DNA of 64,000 nucleotides. Origin: Melocanna baccifera (taxonomy: Eukaryota; Streptophyta; Magnoliopsida; Poales; Poaceae). A program made the translations under genes and the position numbers. Location of the stretch: positions 67,001-131,000 of the forward strand of contig CM070698.1 of assembly GCA_036346265.1 (NCBI GenBank), written 5' to 3'. The notes under the pieces were generated by a model. That model was not told the DNA's origin. It saw nothing but the letters and a program-made list of their open reading frames with translations, and ran no database searches. Positions 45,501 to 57,480 of this stretch are shown here, piece by piece (position 1 is the first letter of the stretch; each line of letters opens with the position of its first letter).

Positions 45501-46663
45501 AAAGTTCTATAATATGAGAATAATTGGAGGTGGTTTAAACAGTTTTACTTAAGGTTGACGTTAAATCATTTTATTCTATGGTCGCAAGCAAAGAAGGAAT
45601 TTTTCATCAAGCTGGGAGAAAGATGTAGAACTGAATTGGCAGTTGCTAACAAATTACTGGTTTATGTACTAACTACTAAAGATGGCTACTTGAGTTTTTG
45701 GAGCTTACCTGGTGTAAGAGTTTGGCACTTTTGTATGACTATACTAGTAGTACACTACATATTTCTAGACCACCCAACCGGTATGTGATTCATCTCTACG
45801 CAAAATTGAACAGATGTCATTTGTAATGTCACTTCCATGTAGGTTAACACATAATATAGACCAGAAGTACATGAAATTGCATCAGTAATTTGTTGTCTTT
45901 TGAGCTTTTCGTTTAGCAGTAATATTGGATTAATACATATTACATTCAAATCTGTGTTTCACTATCCAGTTGGCACCTTTTATGGATGTTGATTTAATTT
46001 TGTGGTGCATCATTCAGTTGTGAAGATCTTGTGAATGCACTAGATCACAATGTAGTCTCCATCTCTGGTGAACCCTGGTTTCTGTGAATCTGTTGTCTTT
46101 CGAGCTTTTCATCTAGCGGTAATACAGGACTAATACATATTACATTCAGATCTTGTATTGGTGTGTTGCACTATCCGGTTGGCACCTTTTATGGCTGTTG
46201 ATTTAATTCTGTGGTGCATCATTCAGTTGTGAAGATCTTGTGAATGCACTAGATCACAATGCAGCCTCCATCTCTGGTGAACCGTGGTTTCTGTGAATCT
46301 GTTGTCTTTTCAGTTGACAGGTGATATACATGAAGAAGTGGAGAATCATAACCGGATGCTGGACCGAATGGTACTAGTTTCCCACAACGTACTATTTTGC
46401 TTGTCAATAACATTCTGATGCATCACTTTGCTATTTAGGGCAATGATATGGATGCTTCGAGAGGATTTCTCTCTGGAACGGTTGACAAGTTCAAGATGGT
46501 AAGGATTTCCATATCCGCGCATCAGCTACTCCTTTTACTATTTTGTTATTCTGACAGTAACTTTACCTGACAGGTTTTTGAGACCAAATCAAGTCGCAGA
46601 ATGGCTAGCATGGTGGCATCCTTTATTGCTGTCTTCTTGTTCATATACTACCTAACCAAGTAG
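42519..46663 (+). CDS. BET1-type Qc-SNARE (BET11/BET12-like)
   Basis: Five exons: 42519-42532, 45188-45335, 46314-46370, 46439-46498 and 46574-46663. All introns are GT-AG and in frame, giving 122 aa. The first exon codes only four residues and part of a fifth (M-N-S-R-R), as is known for this family. The SNARE coiled coil is at about 35-92 (S-L-H-D-R-V-S-V-L-K-R-L-T-G-D-I-H-E-E-V), then M-D-A-S-R-G-F-L-S-G-T. One C-terminal membrane anchor lies at 103-120, with only two residues after it, so it is tail-anchored. BET1 proteins act in vesicle fusion between ER and Golgi. Intron 1 is 2655 bp and full of repeats. The gene is complete. Confidence 0.94.
43259..43718. repeat. Three-unit minisatellite, about 156-162 bp, in SNARE intron 1
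   Basis: The phrase tttgaatgtaaaa starts at about 43281, 43437 and 43599. Each unit continues to cactaatagaatgtattagg and gatgcatgca. The first is preceded by a (ctcgg)n tract at about 43175-43225. After the third unit a diverged region rich in accggt continues to about 43935. Confidence 0.85.
44035..44262. repeat. Short imperfect duplication in SNARE intron 1
   Basis: The phrase gatgatgtttgctcaacagt with its flanks (gatcgattgcaaatctat) is found near 44055-44105 and again near 44225-44270. Confidence 0.75.
45889..46313. repeat. Tandem duplication of about 205 bp at the end of SNARE intron 2
   Basis: Unit 1 starts near 45889 and unit 2 near 46090, both with ttgttgtcttt(t/c)gagcttt. A third start, ctgttgtcttttcag, is the real 3' splice site at 46313. 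The units share tgcatcattcagttgtgaag and gcactagatcacaatg. Confidence 0.88.
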
Positions 46664-49019
46664 CAGCACGGTTTGACTCTGCATCGCAGTCGTTGTGTCT
46701 TCTTGCATGGATGTATGTGACAATATATTTGCCTGACTATGTGATCCAGTTTTATGCACTTGGTGACCTGAACATTGGTTGATTTTTCTCAAGTTGTGGA
46801 TTATAAGGTGATGATATGATGCTGTTGTCACACAGTTTTCCAGATATAGCTGAACGTGCTGAAGCCTTTCCGATGGCGGGGACCTGATAACTGTTGTCGA
46901 ACTTTGTGGCCGCAAAAGATGTGTTATGAGTTGACGATTTATACCAAATGCTTGTTGGTGCTGCTGCATTTGTACCAAATTCTTCCCATTTTTTTTCATG
47001 TATGCAAAGCACTGGGGATTCGCATGACCTGTGCATTGTTCTTGCCGGGAAATCTGATGGCGTTGGATTAATTTGTTAGAGATGCTCTCTGTCGAGTCGA
47101 TGGGGGCTCAGTGCTGTCTGATGGTGCATGCGGTGCTGCTAGCCTGCAAGTGGGAGCTCGGCTGGGGGCGCAAATGTCAAATGGCGACCTTGTCGCCGCG
47201 GTGAATGCATCTGCGCCCGGCGTGTGGCTTTGCGTTTGCTGTGATTGCGACTCGACGTCCAAGAAACTGTGCCGCCTGTACCTAACCTGACGACCCCGAG
47301 CAGACCGAAAACTCAAGTTTTTACTGTTGGGCTACGTTACGCACTGCCTGACCTGCTTACTGTTGGTGATGCTATAGAGTATATATTTCCCCTCTCAAAA
47401 CCCAAAAAAAAAAAACGCTATAGAGATGCACACACCATCAATAGAAACCCAAGGAGAAGCAACTAGTATGGTAATGGTACTAGTTAAGCTCTACGCTAAA
47501 TTGTGCTGCTTTTAACGTCTCGCGCTAACCGAGCTTATCTTAATTTAATCCAATCTAATTAAACAAAGCGAGGCGTGACGTTTGTTGTAACTAGAGCTAG
47601 CAGCTAGCTCTCTGCCCTGTGCCCGGCCAGGACCACCATTAGCCAGCCACAGGAATCTGTGCCCTTTTATATTACTACTGGGAGCTGCCATTAAAGCTAA
47701 TTAAGACATCTTTTACCTCCTTTCACGCATCATTAGGGCACTGTTCGATACTGTACTGTAGGGGAGAGGGTGTTTTTGTGGGCTTTTTGTAACAACCACC
47801 GATGGTTTGATATACTTGCTTGAAAATTGATGCTTGGTTTTGATATTAACAGTACTATTTATGGTATCAAACTCCCCAACAAACCATCTACTTAGTTATC
47901 TCAACATACCAGCCGATCTCTTCAATGGCTATCCAAAACCAATTTCATGACTGAAATGATAATAGGGCAATTTAATACCCTCGGGTATAAGTAAGACTAA
48001 TCATGATACTTAGATATAACTTATAGGGCAACATATCTTATGTATTCAAGTTTATGGTGCACTTACCATGCATCACAACCAAACAAGTTACTAAAAATTC
48101 TAAAAATATTTCTACATGTATTCCATGGTTTAATCCACTTATGTATAAAATTTTAAGTTCAAATTAATTCTATATTACGAGCAACAAAAAAAAATTCTGA
48201 CAAATTTAAACTCTTAACCGTTGTCAGATTATCTCTTTTTTGTTACTACTAACCTATAATGAATTTGAACTTGAAATTTTATATATAGTTAAAGTAAATT
48301 TAGAATTACATGTAGAATTTTTTTAATTTTTTTTTGACTTTTTTAGTTAGGGTGCACGGTGAATGCACAACAAGCTTGAATGCATATGATATGTTGCCAA
48401 CTTATATAGCTAGTATGGTTACTATTAGATTTCTAGAGTGCCAAGGATTATGTGTTCAAATGTCCAAGTGGTGGGGTATAATAATATGGTGATTGATAAG
48501 CATGTATCTATAACCTTAAGACGAATATAAATTTTCATAATAAATAAAAGCATATAATTTGATAATTTAAACAAATATAAGTGGCACAAAAATATAGCTT
48601 CAACATGATCAAACTATTGACTCACCTGGCTCATAAGTTGGTTGGTCTTAAAAGTCTTGACTTGGCTCGAACTGTGGCTCTAACGTGTCCTCATACACTA
48701 TTCGGACGATTGCGATAGAAAGCAAATAAATATGTGGATATATAAATAAATCTAAATAAAAATCCAAATAAACTCCAAACTTGATGATTTTGCTTCCATT
48801 CAAAAGGTCTTGAATTTAGATGAATTTAGAAATATTTTTTTTATTAAATTTATAGTTAAAATGAGTGAGAATGGACCTTCGGAAGTTTAATTCAAAGTTA
48901 AATCTTAAAATTAACAGAAAAGAGAGAGATCTCTCACTGATGGGTGGGGTCCACTAATTTTAATATTGTTCTTATTTATTTATCTACTTGAAAAGCCATA
49001 GTGGCTGATAGGTGGAACT
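46664..49019. other. SNARE 3' flank and AT-rich intergenic DNA, no gene seen
   Basis: The 3' UTR probably lies within the first 400 bases. From about 47740 the sequence is AT-rich and repeat-like without recognisable proteins. Confidence 0.4.
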
Positions 49020-51250
49020 CTCTGGGTTTTATTTTCTTTTTGAATTAATTTTCTAAAGGAAATATTTAGAGACTGACAGGTGGGACCTGACAATGTGCAA
49101 GTTATAGTAAAAGGGGGCCCGCATGTTAGTCACTCAATTACTTTAAATGGGTTTTTAATTGATTTCTTAATCAGGCTGGGCCCATATGTCATAGACTAAC
49201 TAACTTAAACTAATGATAGGGCCCACTGGTCAGTGGCTACTTAATTTAATCAAATGATTTTTATTAACTTAATTAGGTTTTTGAGTTAAACTAACTATGT
49301 GCTATAGTGCTACGCAAGGAGGAGCTATGGCAGACATCGTCGCCAGTGAGGGAGGCTACGGTGGTCGCTAGCAAGGACAAAAACGGAAAGTCAAGACTAA
49401 ACCACACCTAGGGGTGGTGAACTGGTGATGGCACCGTCAGTGGCACACCAGAGTGGTGGCGTGACGATGCGAGGCATGGCGGAGGCATGGCTGTCATGGC
49501 GACCATTGCACCAGCGGCGCAACAAGCTAATTAAAAGCACTGAGAGCATCTATGAGGTGATGGGAACTCCTTGGAGGGGTTGGCGTGGTCCGAGGAGGTT
49601 CGAGGCAGCACGTCAGTGAGAACTCGAGGTGGCACAATGAGGAAGCACGGCACCGGTGAGGTAGAGGTAACAGTGACCCAAATTGGCAGCGGGATCGTTG
49701 GAGGAGGTCACAAGGAGGCTTCTAATGGGAGGAATAAACCGAAGGCGCTCTGAATTGGCAGGTTGCTGTAGCGGCTGGAGTTGGGGAAGACAGTGGCTTC
49801 GACGAGCTGCGAGGGGAGAGAGACCAATCAGTTGTGGTGAGATGATGAGGGAGGCAAAGCAGATACAAAGACATGCTTGGAGGAGGGCAAGGCTCACCGA
49901 AGAAGCTTGGTGACGACAAGGCCTGAGTGAAGCTTGGCGATGGCGAGTTCAGTGGGAGCTTAGCGCAGCCAAGGCGAGGAACAGGAGTGCAAGAGCGATG
50001 CGGGGTGAAGCTCGAGAAGCAAGTAATTGGGCTTATATAGCCACGGGAAGCGGCGACCATTATTCGGGCACAAGGGAGTGTGCGGTGGCCGAAGGCAACA
50101 ATGGCAGCACGCGACGCGGGCAGGTGCATTGAAGACATGGATGGCACGACGATTATGGTGAAGAGAGGCAACGATCACTGGCACGTGGGACACAAGGCAC
50201 ATAGTGCCTACGTGGTGCAGACGCGGTGGACATGATGCACAACTGAGAGGGGAGGAGAGAGGGCAATGAAGCTAGGGCGAGATTGGCGGAGCTAGGCGTG
50301 ACGTAATGGCACATAAGGCAGGCACAGGAGGAGGCAGCCAGGCACTGTGGCATTGTGGTTATGTGTTTAGATTGATTAACAAGATCACTAAGCTCACCTT
50401 GGGTAACTTGATATATGCTCGATGAACTCATCAAAGTCGATATTGGAATCATCGGATTCTGTGAAGTCGGCAGAATCGTCATAGCGTCAGTCGGTATCAA
50501 ATCCTCCGTGCTAGGAAGAGCTTCCTTACTAGAAACGATTTGACAATCAGGCTTCTTGACAAAAAACAATGCCAAAATATTCTTGTTAATTATTTCATCT
50601 TCTCAATAAACTCAGCTTGCGCTTCCTCTAAAAGTTCTCCAATCTTCGGAAGAATCAAAATTTCTTTGGTGACATTGAAATCACCCAATGGCTTTGATGG
50701 TATCTTGATCTTGATCAAACGATTTGGGTCCCGCCAGATATGTCATGAGTGTTGCCGCCAGAAAATTCCTAACAGCAGCACCGTGTCAGCTGATTTTCTA
50801 ACAAATCGATAAAGTCGATGATAGGTAAATCTGAATGAAAGTTGATACTGGACGAAACATCGATAAGAAGCAATAACGAACAGGAGCAAAATCTTGAAAC
50901 AATGGATAAGTGTAACTCATAGATCGATCAACACGTCAATGTGAAGCATTATTGATCACAATCGAATTACAAAGGTAAGATTCTACTAGATATGGCCTAG
51001 TCCTAAGGTAAAGGAAAAGTAGATGCAAAAAAAGTAGTAAAGGTTGGCGTGTGTTTGTTTTTCCGTCAATCGATACAGGTTATTTATATCCTAAAATAAC
51101 CAACTCAATCTTGGATTGTACTTCAAGTCTCCCTCTTCATGTCAGCTCAACCTTCGTTGAATAGTCTCTATCCGTCTTCAAATCTTCTCATTTCTAATCT
51201 CCTGTTGACGATTTTCTTTCTTGCATCCACCTTTTCTTAATTGACATCTT
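49020..51250. mobile_element. Probable gypsy-type retroelement remnants
   Basis: The stretch 49020-49260 has repeated tggtgggacc / gggcccac phrases typical of grass gypsy LTRs. It is followed by low-complexity GC-rich sequence at 49300-50340. Between 50360 and 50820 the minus strand has an open frame (50153-50575) with a Ser/Thr-rich product resembling the N-terminal part of a gypsy polyprotein. No protease, RT or integrase is present and no LTR pair was found. Class is uncertain. Confidence 0.3.
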
Positions 51251-53128
51251 TTGAATGCTTCATAGCGTGACTGGTACTTGATTATAATTTTTGGCAAATT
51301 CAATCTTTCCTTAAAATCATATCAACTGCCAAAAATATGATTATTTTGCATACCAAAATCTGGCAACAACAGCTTTTTTATCTCTTAATATCTCTTAAGG
51401 TCACATCCTCCTATCTCATTTGTCTTCTATTTTGTCTCGAGATTCATATCATTTTACCTCTTCTTGTATACCTAGAATATACGTATATAGAACATGAGAT
51501 AAAATAGAATACATTAGACGACGAACAACTGGGTGAGATAGTAACTAAAAAATCCACTCCTACCTACACATTTGAGTCTTGGGGCACGGGGCAAAGTATC
51601 GGACAGTGAGAAAGGAATCCATGGTCACTCACCTGCCCACCCGTTCCCATGCGACACATGTAGCAAGAAGAAACCCTTTTTTTTTTAGAATCATGCACGC
51701 AGCAAGAAACCTCCAGCGTGCTAGACCTAGCTCTGTCCTACCTAGCTCAGTAGCAAGCATGCCTCACCAACAGCACACCGAAAAATCCTCTTCTGAAGTA
51801 CGTACGGATCCTTGGCCAGAGAAAGCGTGCCATCAAGCCATTAGGAAAGACAGAAATGAGGAGAGCAACAATGTTACTACTTCACTCCTACACACTACCT
51901 ATTAATCATGCAGCATTTCTATATGCTATCGAAAGATCGACATGCATCAAGTAAAATGGTTACGTTTGTTTTATAGTTCCATCAAGATTGCCTAAAAAAT
52001 ACTTATTTTCTACGTATCTAATGTGAGTACTCACGGATCATCGGTTATAAATAACGATGATTGGGTAACATATTAGATAATAAGCACAACCCAAAAATTA
52101 CATCCCATGGGTGGCAAGAGTTTACGGTGAGTATATTCCATATATGGGTTAGGTGGTATGTGACTCTGCATACGAAACTATTTATGATGCCCATAATGTT
52201 TTTAATGAATGAAAGCTTATGGCTCCTGCCACCTAAGTAGAATACCTATGCAAAATGTACACCACTAGACAAGTAGTAGGTAAAATTTCAACATCTTTGC
52301 CTCTATTTTAATGTAATTTATCTATTGAATATACATATCAGGCATCGAGCTAAAAAACAATTGTTGAAACCACATTTGTGGTCCATACAAATAGATGTGC
52401 AACTTGTATGTTCCAGTGGGTTCACCCATCATGTTACTATCGCAAACTTAGGTGTAGCCTCCAACCGGTGTGCATAGCCTTTTGATATCCTTGTCCTGCT
52501 CCTTTTCTTTTTATATTTCATGTGTGTACATATATTCCATGTATACCAATAACTTGGAATAGAACAAGCACAAAGGTGTGTTCTTTTTCACTGCGGCTGA
52601 TGGTTTATGGCTAATGGCTTTGGTCTTAGTCCGAGCGCTTGTTCGAACAAATTGAATGTCGATAAGTCACTTTAAAAAGGACGCTGGTCTCATAGATTGG
52701 GTGTTTTTGTTACACCGAATGAAATACGATTTGATCAAATTTTGACCGAATTTGTCTCCAAATTTTGGTTAAATTTCATCAAAATTCAAATAGGGTTTGA
52801 ATATTTCGTCCAAAATTTTGAACGAAAGAATGAAATTTCATTCATCTCAGTGCCCTTCGAGATTTTTCCTAGAACGAAACAATGAACCCTAGTCATGATA
52901 AGCTACTTCGAACTGGCGGTGGAGAAGTCGCCTTGTTTATTTATTCGGAGAAAATCATAAACTATAAACTGAAAAGAATGGGCCCAAACATAATCCACTT
53001 CTTACATCACCCTCCAACTTACAAGTCTTGTCCCCGTTATAAAGCACCGGAAAACCATCAAACCAGAAGAAAAAGGAGCAGTAAAATTACAAGAGGGGAG
53101 AGGGGGCAAGTACTCTTTCTTGCCTTCG
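51251..53128. other. Intergenic, no gene seen
   Basis: Mostly AT-rich. The part 52690-52880 has repeated gaaattt/aaatttg phrases as in old MITE or retroelement DNA. The right end is the AHL promoter. Confidence 0.35.
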
Positions 53129-53152
53129 TCTCTCTCTCTCTCTCTCTCTCTC
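53129..53152. repeat. (TC)12 microsatellite upstream of the AHL gene
   Basis: An uninterrupted run about 375 bp before the AHL reading frame, perhaps in its 5' UTR. Confidence 0.95.
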
Positions 53153-53528
53153 CCGGGTCAGCACAGCTCTTCCGTCGATCGATCGGCCACTGCAACTCCA
53201 CAAAATTAACACACGGTACAAATAAATCTTTGCTCTTTGCTTAATTCCCCAGTTCGCATACGCTCCTCTCGATAACTCGGATCTCGGATCTTTAATTTGA
53301 GCAAAATATGTTTGGATCGATCTTGGCATGAAGCTTAATTACTTTATATGGATTCTTTGTTTCCCTTATTGTCATCTGCTAATTCCATGTGCAAACTAAG
53401 GCGTAGAGCAAGAAGCAAGAAAGGCACAGATAGACACCTGCAAGCTAGCCGCAGTTGTATTGGTAATTGTCTTCAAACTCAAGCTAGGGAGGAAGAAATT
53501 AATTGCCGGTGCCAAGAAACCCTATAAG

Positions 53529-54404
53529 CTGGCGAACAGGTGGTGGGACGAGGGGCAGCTCGGCCTGCCGGTGACCGCCGAGCCATCCCTCCGCTCCTCG
53601 GGCCTCAGCAAGATCCCGGGCAGCCAGGAAACGGCGTTCAAGCAGGAGGCAACCGAGCCGAGCGGCGGGAGTGGCGACGACTGCGAGAACGGAACCGGCG
53701 ATCCCAAGGAAGGCGCGGTGGTGACTGGCAACCGGCGCCCCCGAGGGCGGCCACCGGGCTCCAAGAACAAGCCGAAGCCGCCCATCTTCGTGACGCGGGA
53801 CAGCCCAAACGCGCTGCGCAGCCACCTCATGGAGGTGGCCGGCGGCGCCGACATCGCCGAGTCCATCGCCCACTTCGCACGCCGCAGGCAGCGCGGCGTT
53901 TGCGTGCTCAGCGGGGCGGGCACCGTCACCGACGTCGCCCTACGCCAGCCGGCCGCGCCCGGCGCCGTCGTCGCCCTCCGTGGCTGCTTCGAGATACTCT
54001 CCCTCAACGGCACGTTTCTGCCGGGCCCCGCGCCGCCCGGCTCCAGCGGGCTGACCGTGTACCTGGCGGGCGGGCAGGGGCAGGTCGTCGGCGGCTGCGT
54101 GGTCGGCACACTCACCGCGGCGGGGCCGGTCATGGTGATCGCGTCGACGTTTGCGAATGCCACCTACGAGAGGCTGCCGCTGGACGAGGACGAGGAGGAG
54201 GAAGGCGCCCGGGCTGGGCCGGGGCATATGCCGCCCGGCGGCGGGCCGCCGCTGATGGGGGGGATGGCCGCCGATCCCACGGCGATGCCAATGTTCGGCG
54301 GCGTGCCGCCAAACCTCATGCCTGGGGGCGGCGGCAGCGGCGGCGTGGGCATGCAGCTCGGCCACGAGGGGATTGCATGGGCTCATGCACGGCCGCCGTA
54401 CTAG
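53529..54404 (+). CDS. AT-hook nuclear-localised (AHL) protein, clade A, without ATG start
   Basis: The reading gives 291 aa from the codon where the family starts M-A-N-x-W-W; here it is CTG (L-A-N-R-W-W). The frame is open to an upstream stop at 53397-53399 and contains no ATG before residue 101. Type I AT-hook at 69-86 (R-G-R-P at 72-75, followed by P-G-S-K-N-K). The PPC/DUF296 domain spans about 86-215, ending V-I-A-S-T-F-A-N-A-T-Y-E-R-L-P. The C-terminus is acidic, then Gly/Pro/Met-rich, ending W-A-H-A-R-P-P-Y as in the family. The conserved G-R-F-E-I-L of the PPC domain is G-C-F-E-I-L (Cys153). AHL proteins bind AT-rich DNA as trimers in the nucleus and repress growth genes. Options are CTG initiation, an unseen 5' exon, or early decay. 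Confidence 0.85.
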   Translation: MANRWWDEGQLGLPVTAEPSLRSSGLSKIPGSQETAFKQEATEPSGGSGDDCENGTGDPKEGAVVTGNRRPRGRPPGSKNKPKPPIFVTRDSPNALRSHLMEVAGGADIAESIAHFARRRQRGVCVLSGAGTVTDVALRQPAAPGAVVALRGCFEILSLNGTFLPGPAPPGSSGLTVYLAGGQGQVVGGCVVGTLTAAGPVMVIASTFANATYERLPLDEDEEEEGARAGPGHMPPGGGPPLMGGMAADPTAMPMFGGVPPNLMPGGGGSGGVGMQLGHEGIAWAHARPPY

Positions 54405-55250
54405 GCAGTTAAGGAGGATCAACCGCGCGATCAAGCTAGCATTTGCATGGCATACGTACGTACGTACGTATGTATGTATTGTAGGATCGATGCGTACACG
54501 GCCGGATTAACTATATAATATGCTGCTGGATTCATGTGGAAGCATGCATGCATGCTGCAAGATTTGCTGAAGAATTAAGCATACATCAAGATCGAGCTAA
54601 TAAAATGCGTGCAGGTAATTAAACTAGTAGTGCATTTGACTGCATGCCATCCATCAGTTAATTGAGAACTTAATTGGTGCCATGCATCCTTCGCAGTACG
54701 TATATATGTACTATGTAGTATAGTGTTGTCTTTGATTTAGATGCCTCTGTCTCTTTGATTTGTTCGTATCCTGATTGAAAAGTGTTTTTGCTAAACGCAG
54801 CTCGATCTACGCATGCATATAGTATTAGATTGTGTGGATGCAGATATGTATACAATGGCTCGATTCATAGGGAAATTAATGTTTCATCGTTCCTTCTATA
54901 CTTGTGGGATTATTTTTGCACTAGCTAGTTCTCTTTTGGAGCGAGCATATATATGTTTTAATCTGGTGGTGTTCGTCTGTTGTTGTTTTAATTCGTGTCC
55001 TCTCTTTCTTGAGGTGCATTATTATGCCAATTTCTGTTCTGATTTCATGTCGCAAACTGACAGTAATTTAGGGAGATTCACGTTCCTTTCTCAATAGGGT
55101 CTTTGCTTTGTGCATTGCTAATCAGTTTGTCTTTCCACATATATGAAACCATGGAAGCAGGAAGCATATATGCATTGGCGCACGCATGTTGAAGTTAATG
55201 AAGAAATTCTCGTAAAAAAGGCTAATGAAGAAAGCTCATCAGTTTTGTTC
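54405..55250. other. AHL 3' flank, no gene seen
   Basis: The 3' UTR probably includes a (acgt)n/(atgt)n run at about 54452-54480. The rest is AT-rich. Confidence 0.4.
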
Positions 55251-55930
55251 TTCTTTTTTTAGGGAACATACACAGGATTTACATGTCATTGTATTAAAGA
55301 GGGAGGAGAAAAATACATATACTGGGATCTAGTGCTTGAGTTTGAGTTACAGAAAGGGGAGGAGAGAATTAAAAGAAGAGGAGCTGAGAGAGAGGGAGGA
55401 GGAAACAAAATGAAGAAGGGAAAACAAAGGTGGAGGCTATGTAGCAGAAGCACGAGGGATCAAGGTTGCACGAAGCTGCTTGTCGTTGGGTTTGTTTAGA
55501 GACGACTTCGCGCCTGCCGCACGCCAATATGTTAGCTCTTGTTTTAGGTTGTCCAAGATCCCTTCGATGCTTGTCTTGATTTTGTTAAATGTCCGAACGT
55601 TGCGTTCTTTTCAGATAGTCCAGAGGAAAAGAACTACGTTAGAGTCAAAGTTCTTTTCTATGAATCTTAGGCGCTTGTTTGCGCAAAGCAGTCCACCAGT
55701 TTAACAAGCAAGCCTAACATATAATCGGTTGATGCGGCCTTCCCAAAAAGCATGAGAAAAGGCCCTAGGCCTGGTGAACCTAAAGACAAAGAATAAGAAG
55801 GTGATCAATTATTTCCATGCTTTGCTCACAGAGGCGGCACAGGATATCTGTGGCAAGTCCTCGCCGTGCTAGGCCGTCAGCTGTCCTATAGCGGTCTTGG
55901 ATAGCTAACTATGCGAAGAACTTGCACTTT
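55251..55930 (-). mobile_element. LINE (L1-type) 3' end with zf-RVT domain
   Basis: On the minus strand the reading W-E-C-K-A-P-L-K-C-K-F-F-A-W-L, then C-R-L-C-E-Q-S, is the zinc-binding RT-associated domain at the C-terminus of plant LINEs. It is broken by stops. The 3' UTR ends ttaatacaatgacatgtaaa...gttcc and then an A-rich tail (plus-strand tttttt at about 55251-55258), the usual end of plant L1-type LINEs. Confidence 0.75.
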
Positions 55931-56074
55931 AGGGGAGCTTTGCATTCCCAGATACAAACAATGGGACAGTGGCATGCATGCATGCTTTATTGGTAATATT
56001 AGACACATTGCAAGAGCGATCGCATCGATCATTACAGATCGAGGAGATAACTGTGCGATCGATTTCTGCATTTC

Positions 56075-57480
56075 ATTACTCTTATTTTGCGGTCTAAGGA
56101 AAAAGACCTATTTGAAGGTGACAACAATACTAAAGATTATATGGCTAAGGCTAATGGTAGGAAAAGAAAAACTGGAATTTACAATCTTAATCAGGAGGAA
56201 GGTTTGATTCAGGGAGACAAGAACCTTATGAATTATGTTACTAATTTTTATAAACAACTTTTTGGTCCTGTAGATTACATGAATGTGTCTTATGATGTTA
56301 ATTTCTATAACGAACTTGATGCAAGTGATAACAAGCTCTTAACTCTGGAGTTTTCTTTAGAAGAGATTCAATCTGCAGTTTTTGAGACGGAGCACAATAA
56401 AGCTGCTGGACCTGATGGGTTTCCAGCCGATTTTTCCAGCATTTTTGGGAGGAAACTAAATGGGATCTTAAGAAGATGTTGGATGATTTCCATTCAGGTA
56501 TTTTGGATATTTACAAATTTAATTATGGCATGGTTACTTTGATTCCAAAAGGAATAGGAGCTGATAAGATTCACATGTATAGAACCATTTGCTTGTTGAA
56601 TGTTGCTTTTAAACTTCTAAGGGTTTGCGCCAAGGAGATCCTTTGTCTCCTGTTTTATTTACTCTTGTTGCTTATGTCTGACAGTGCTAGTTCATAAGGC
56701 TCAAGAGCAAGGTTTGATCACTGGTTTAGTACCTCATTTGCATGAAAAAGGTTTGGCTATTATGCAATACGCAGATGACACCATTTTTTTCATTGTAGAT
56801 AGCTTGGAAGGGGCAAGAAGCCTTAAATTCTTTCTGTGTCTTGAAAATCAAATTTCGTAAAAACGAGATTTTCTGTTTGGGGAAAGCTGTAGAGAGATTA
56901 GAACATTATGAAAGTATCTTTGCTTGTCACAAAGGAGATCTGCCTTTTATACCCATAGATAGGAAGAGATTAAGATATATAAGTTGGAAAGGAACTGAGG
57001 ATAAAATGGAGAAGGGATAATGTAGCTGTTGGCAGGGTAGAATGCTGCCTATTGTGTGAAGTTTCATTCTGCTAAATTCCTGTTTAACTAGTGTACCTGC
57101 TTATATGTTTTTTTAGAGTCCCTAGAGGAGTGCTCAAGAGGATGGATTTCTTCAGAGCAAGACTCTTGTGGCAGGAGGATCTGGGTACAAGGAAGCATCA
57201 TCCGGTCAATTGGCCCACTGTGTGCCAGCCCAAAGACCAAGGGGGTTTAGGTGCAGTAGATTTGGATGTGATGAACATTAGTCTTTTAGGGAAATAGATT
57301 TGGAATTTAGAAAATAATAATGGCATTTGGCAGGATTTGTTGACTGCTAAGTACTTAGGGAAAATTGCATTGTGCAAGTCTGTCAAGCTAAACCTGGAGA
57401 TTCCCATTTCTGGTCTGGTCTGATGGGCATCAAAGATTTGTTTTATAAATTTTGTAGAAGGGTAGTGGGAAATGGGGCGT
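56075..57480 (+). mobile_element. LINE (L1-type) reverse transcriptase part, opposite strand, broken
   Basis: The plus-strand reading goes from E-G-D-N-N-T-K-D-Y through H-N-K-A-A-G-P-D-G-F-P-A, Q-G-D-P-L-S-P and the catalytic Y-A-D-D-T-I-F-F (about 56770), to L-L-W-Q-E-D near 57160 and R-R-V-V-G-N-G at 57478. There are several frameshifts and stops. The part after RT (zf-RVT) is missing here but is present, inverted, just to the left at 55251-55930. Confidence 0.8.

Noticed and set aside
47068..47466. Possible small genes after the SNARE
   Set aside because: Frames are short, lack homology and overlap on both strands. They are more likely the 3' flank.
49722..50202. Minus-strand frames of about 150 and 80 aa
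   Set aside because: Ser/Pro/His-rich low complexity with no domain, within probable retroelement DNA.
53460..53528. 23-residue N-terminal extension of the AHL protein beginning at TTG
   Set aside because: There is no ATG and no resemblance to the family before L-A-N-R-W-W. Kept out of the CDS.
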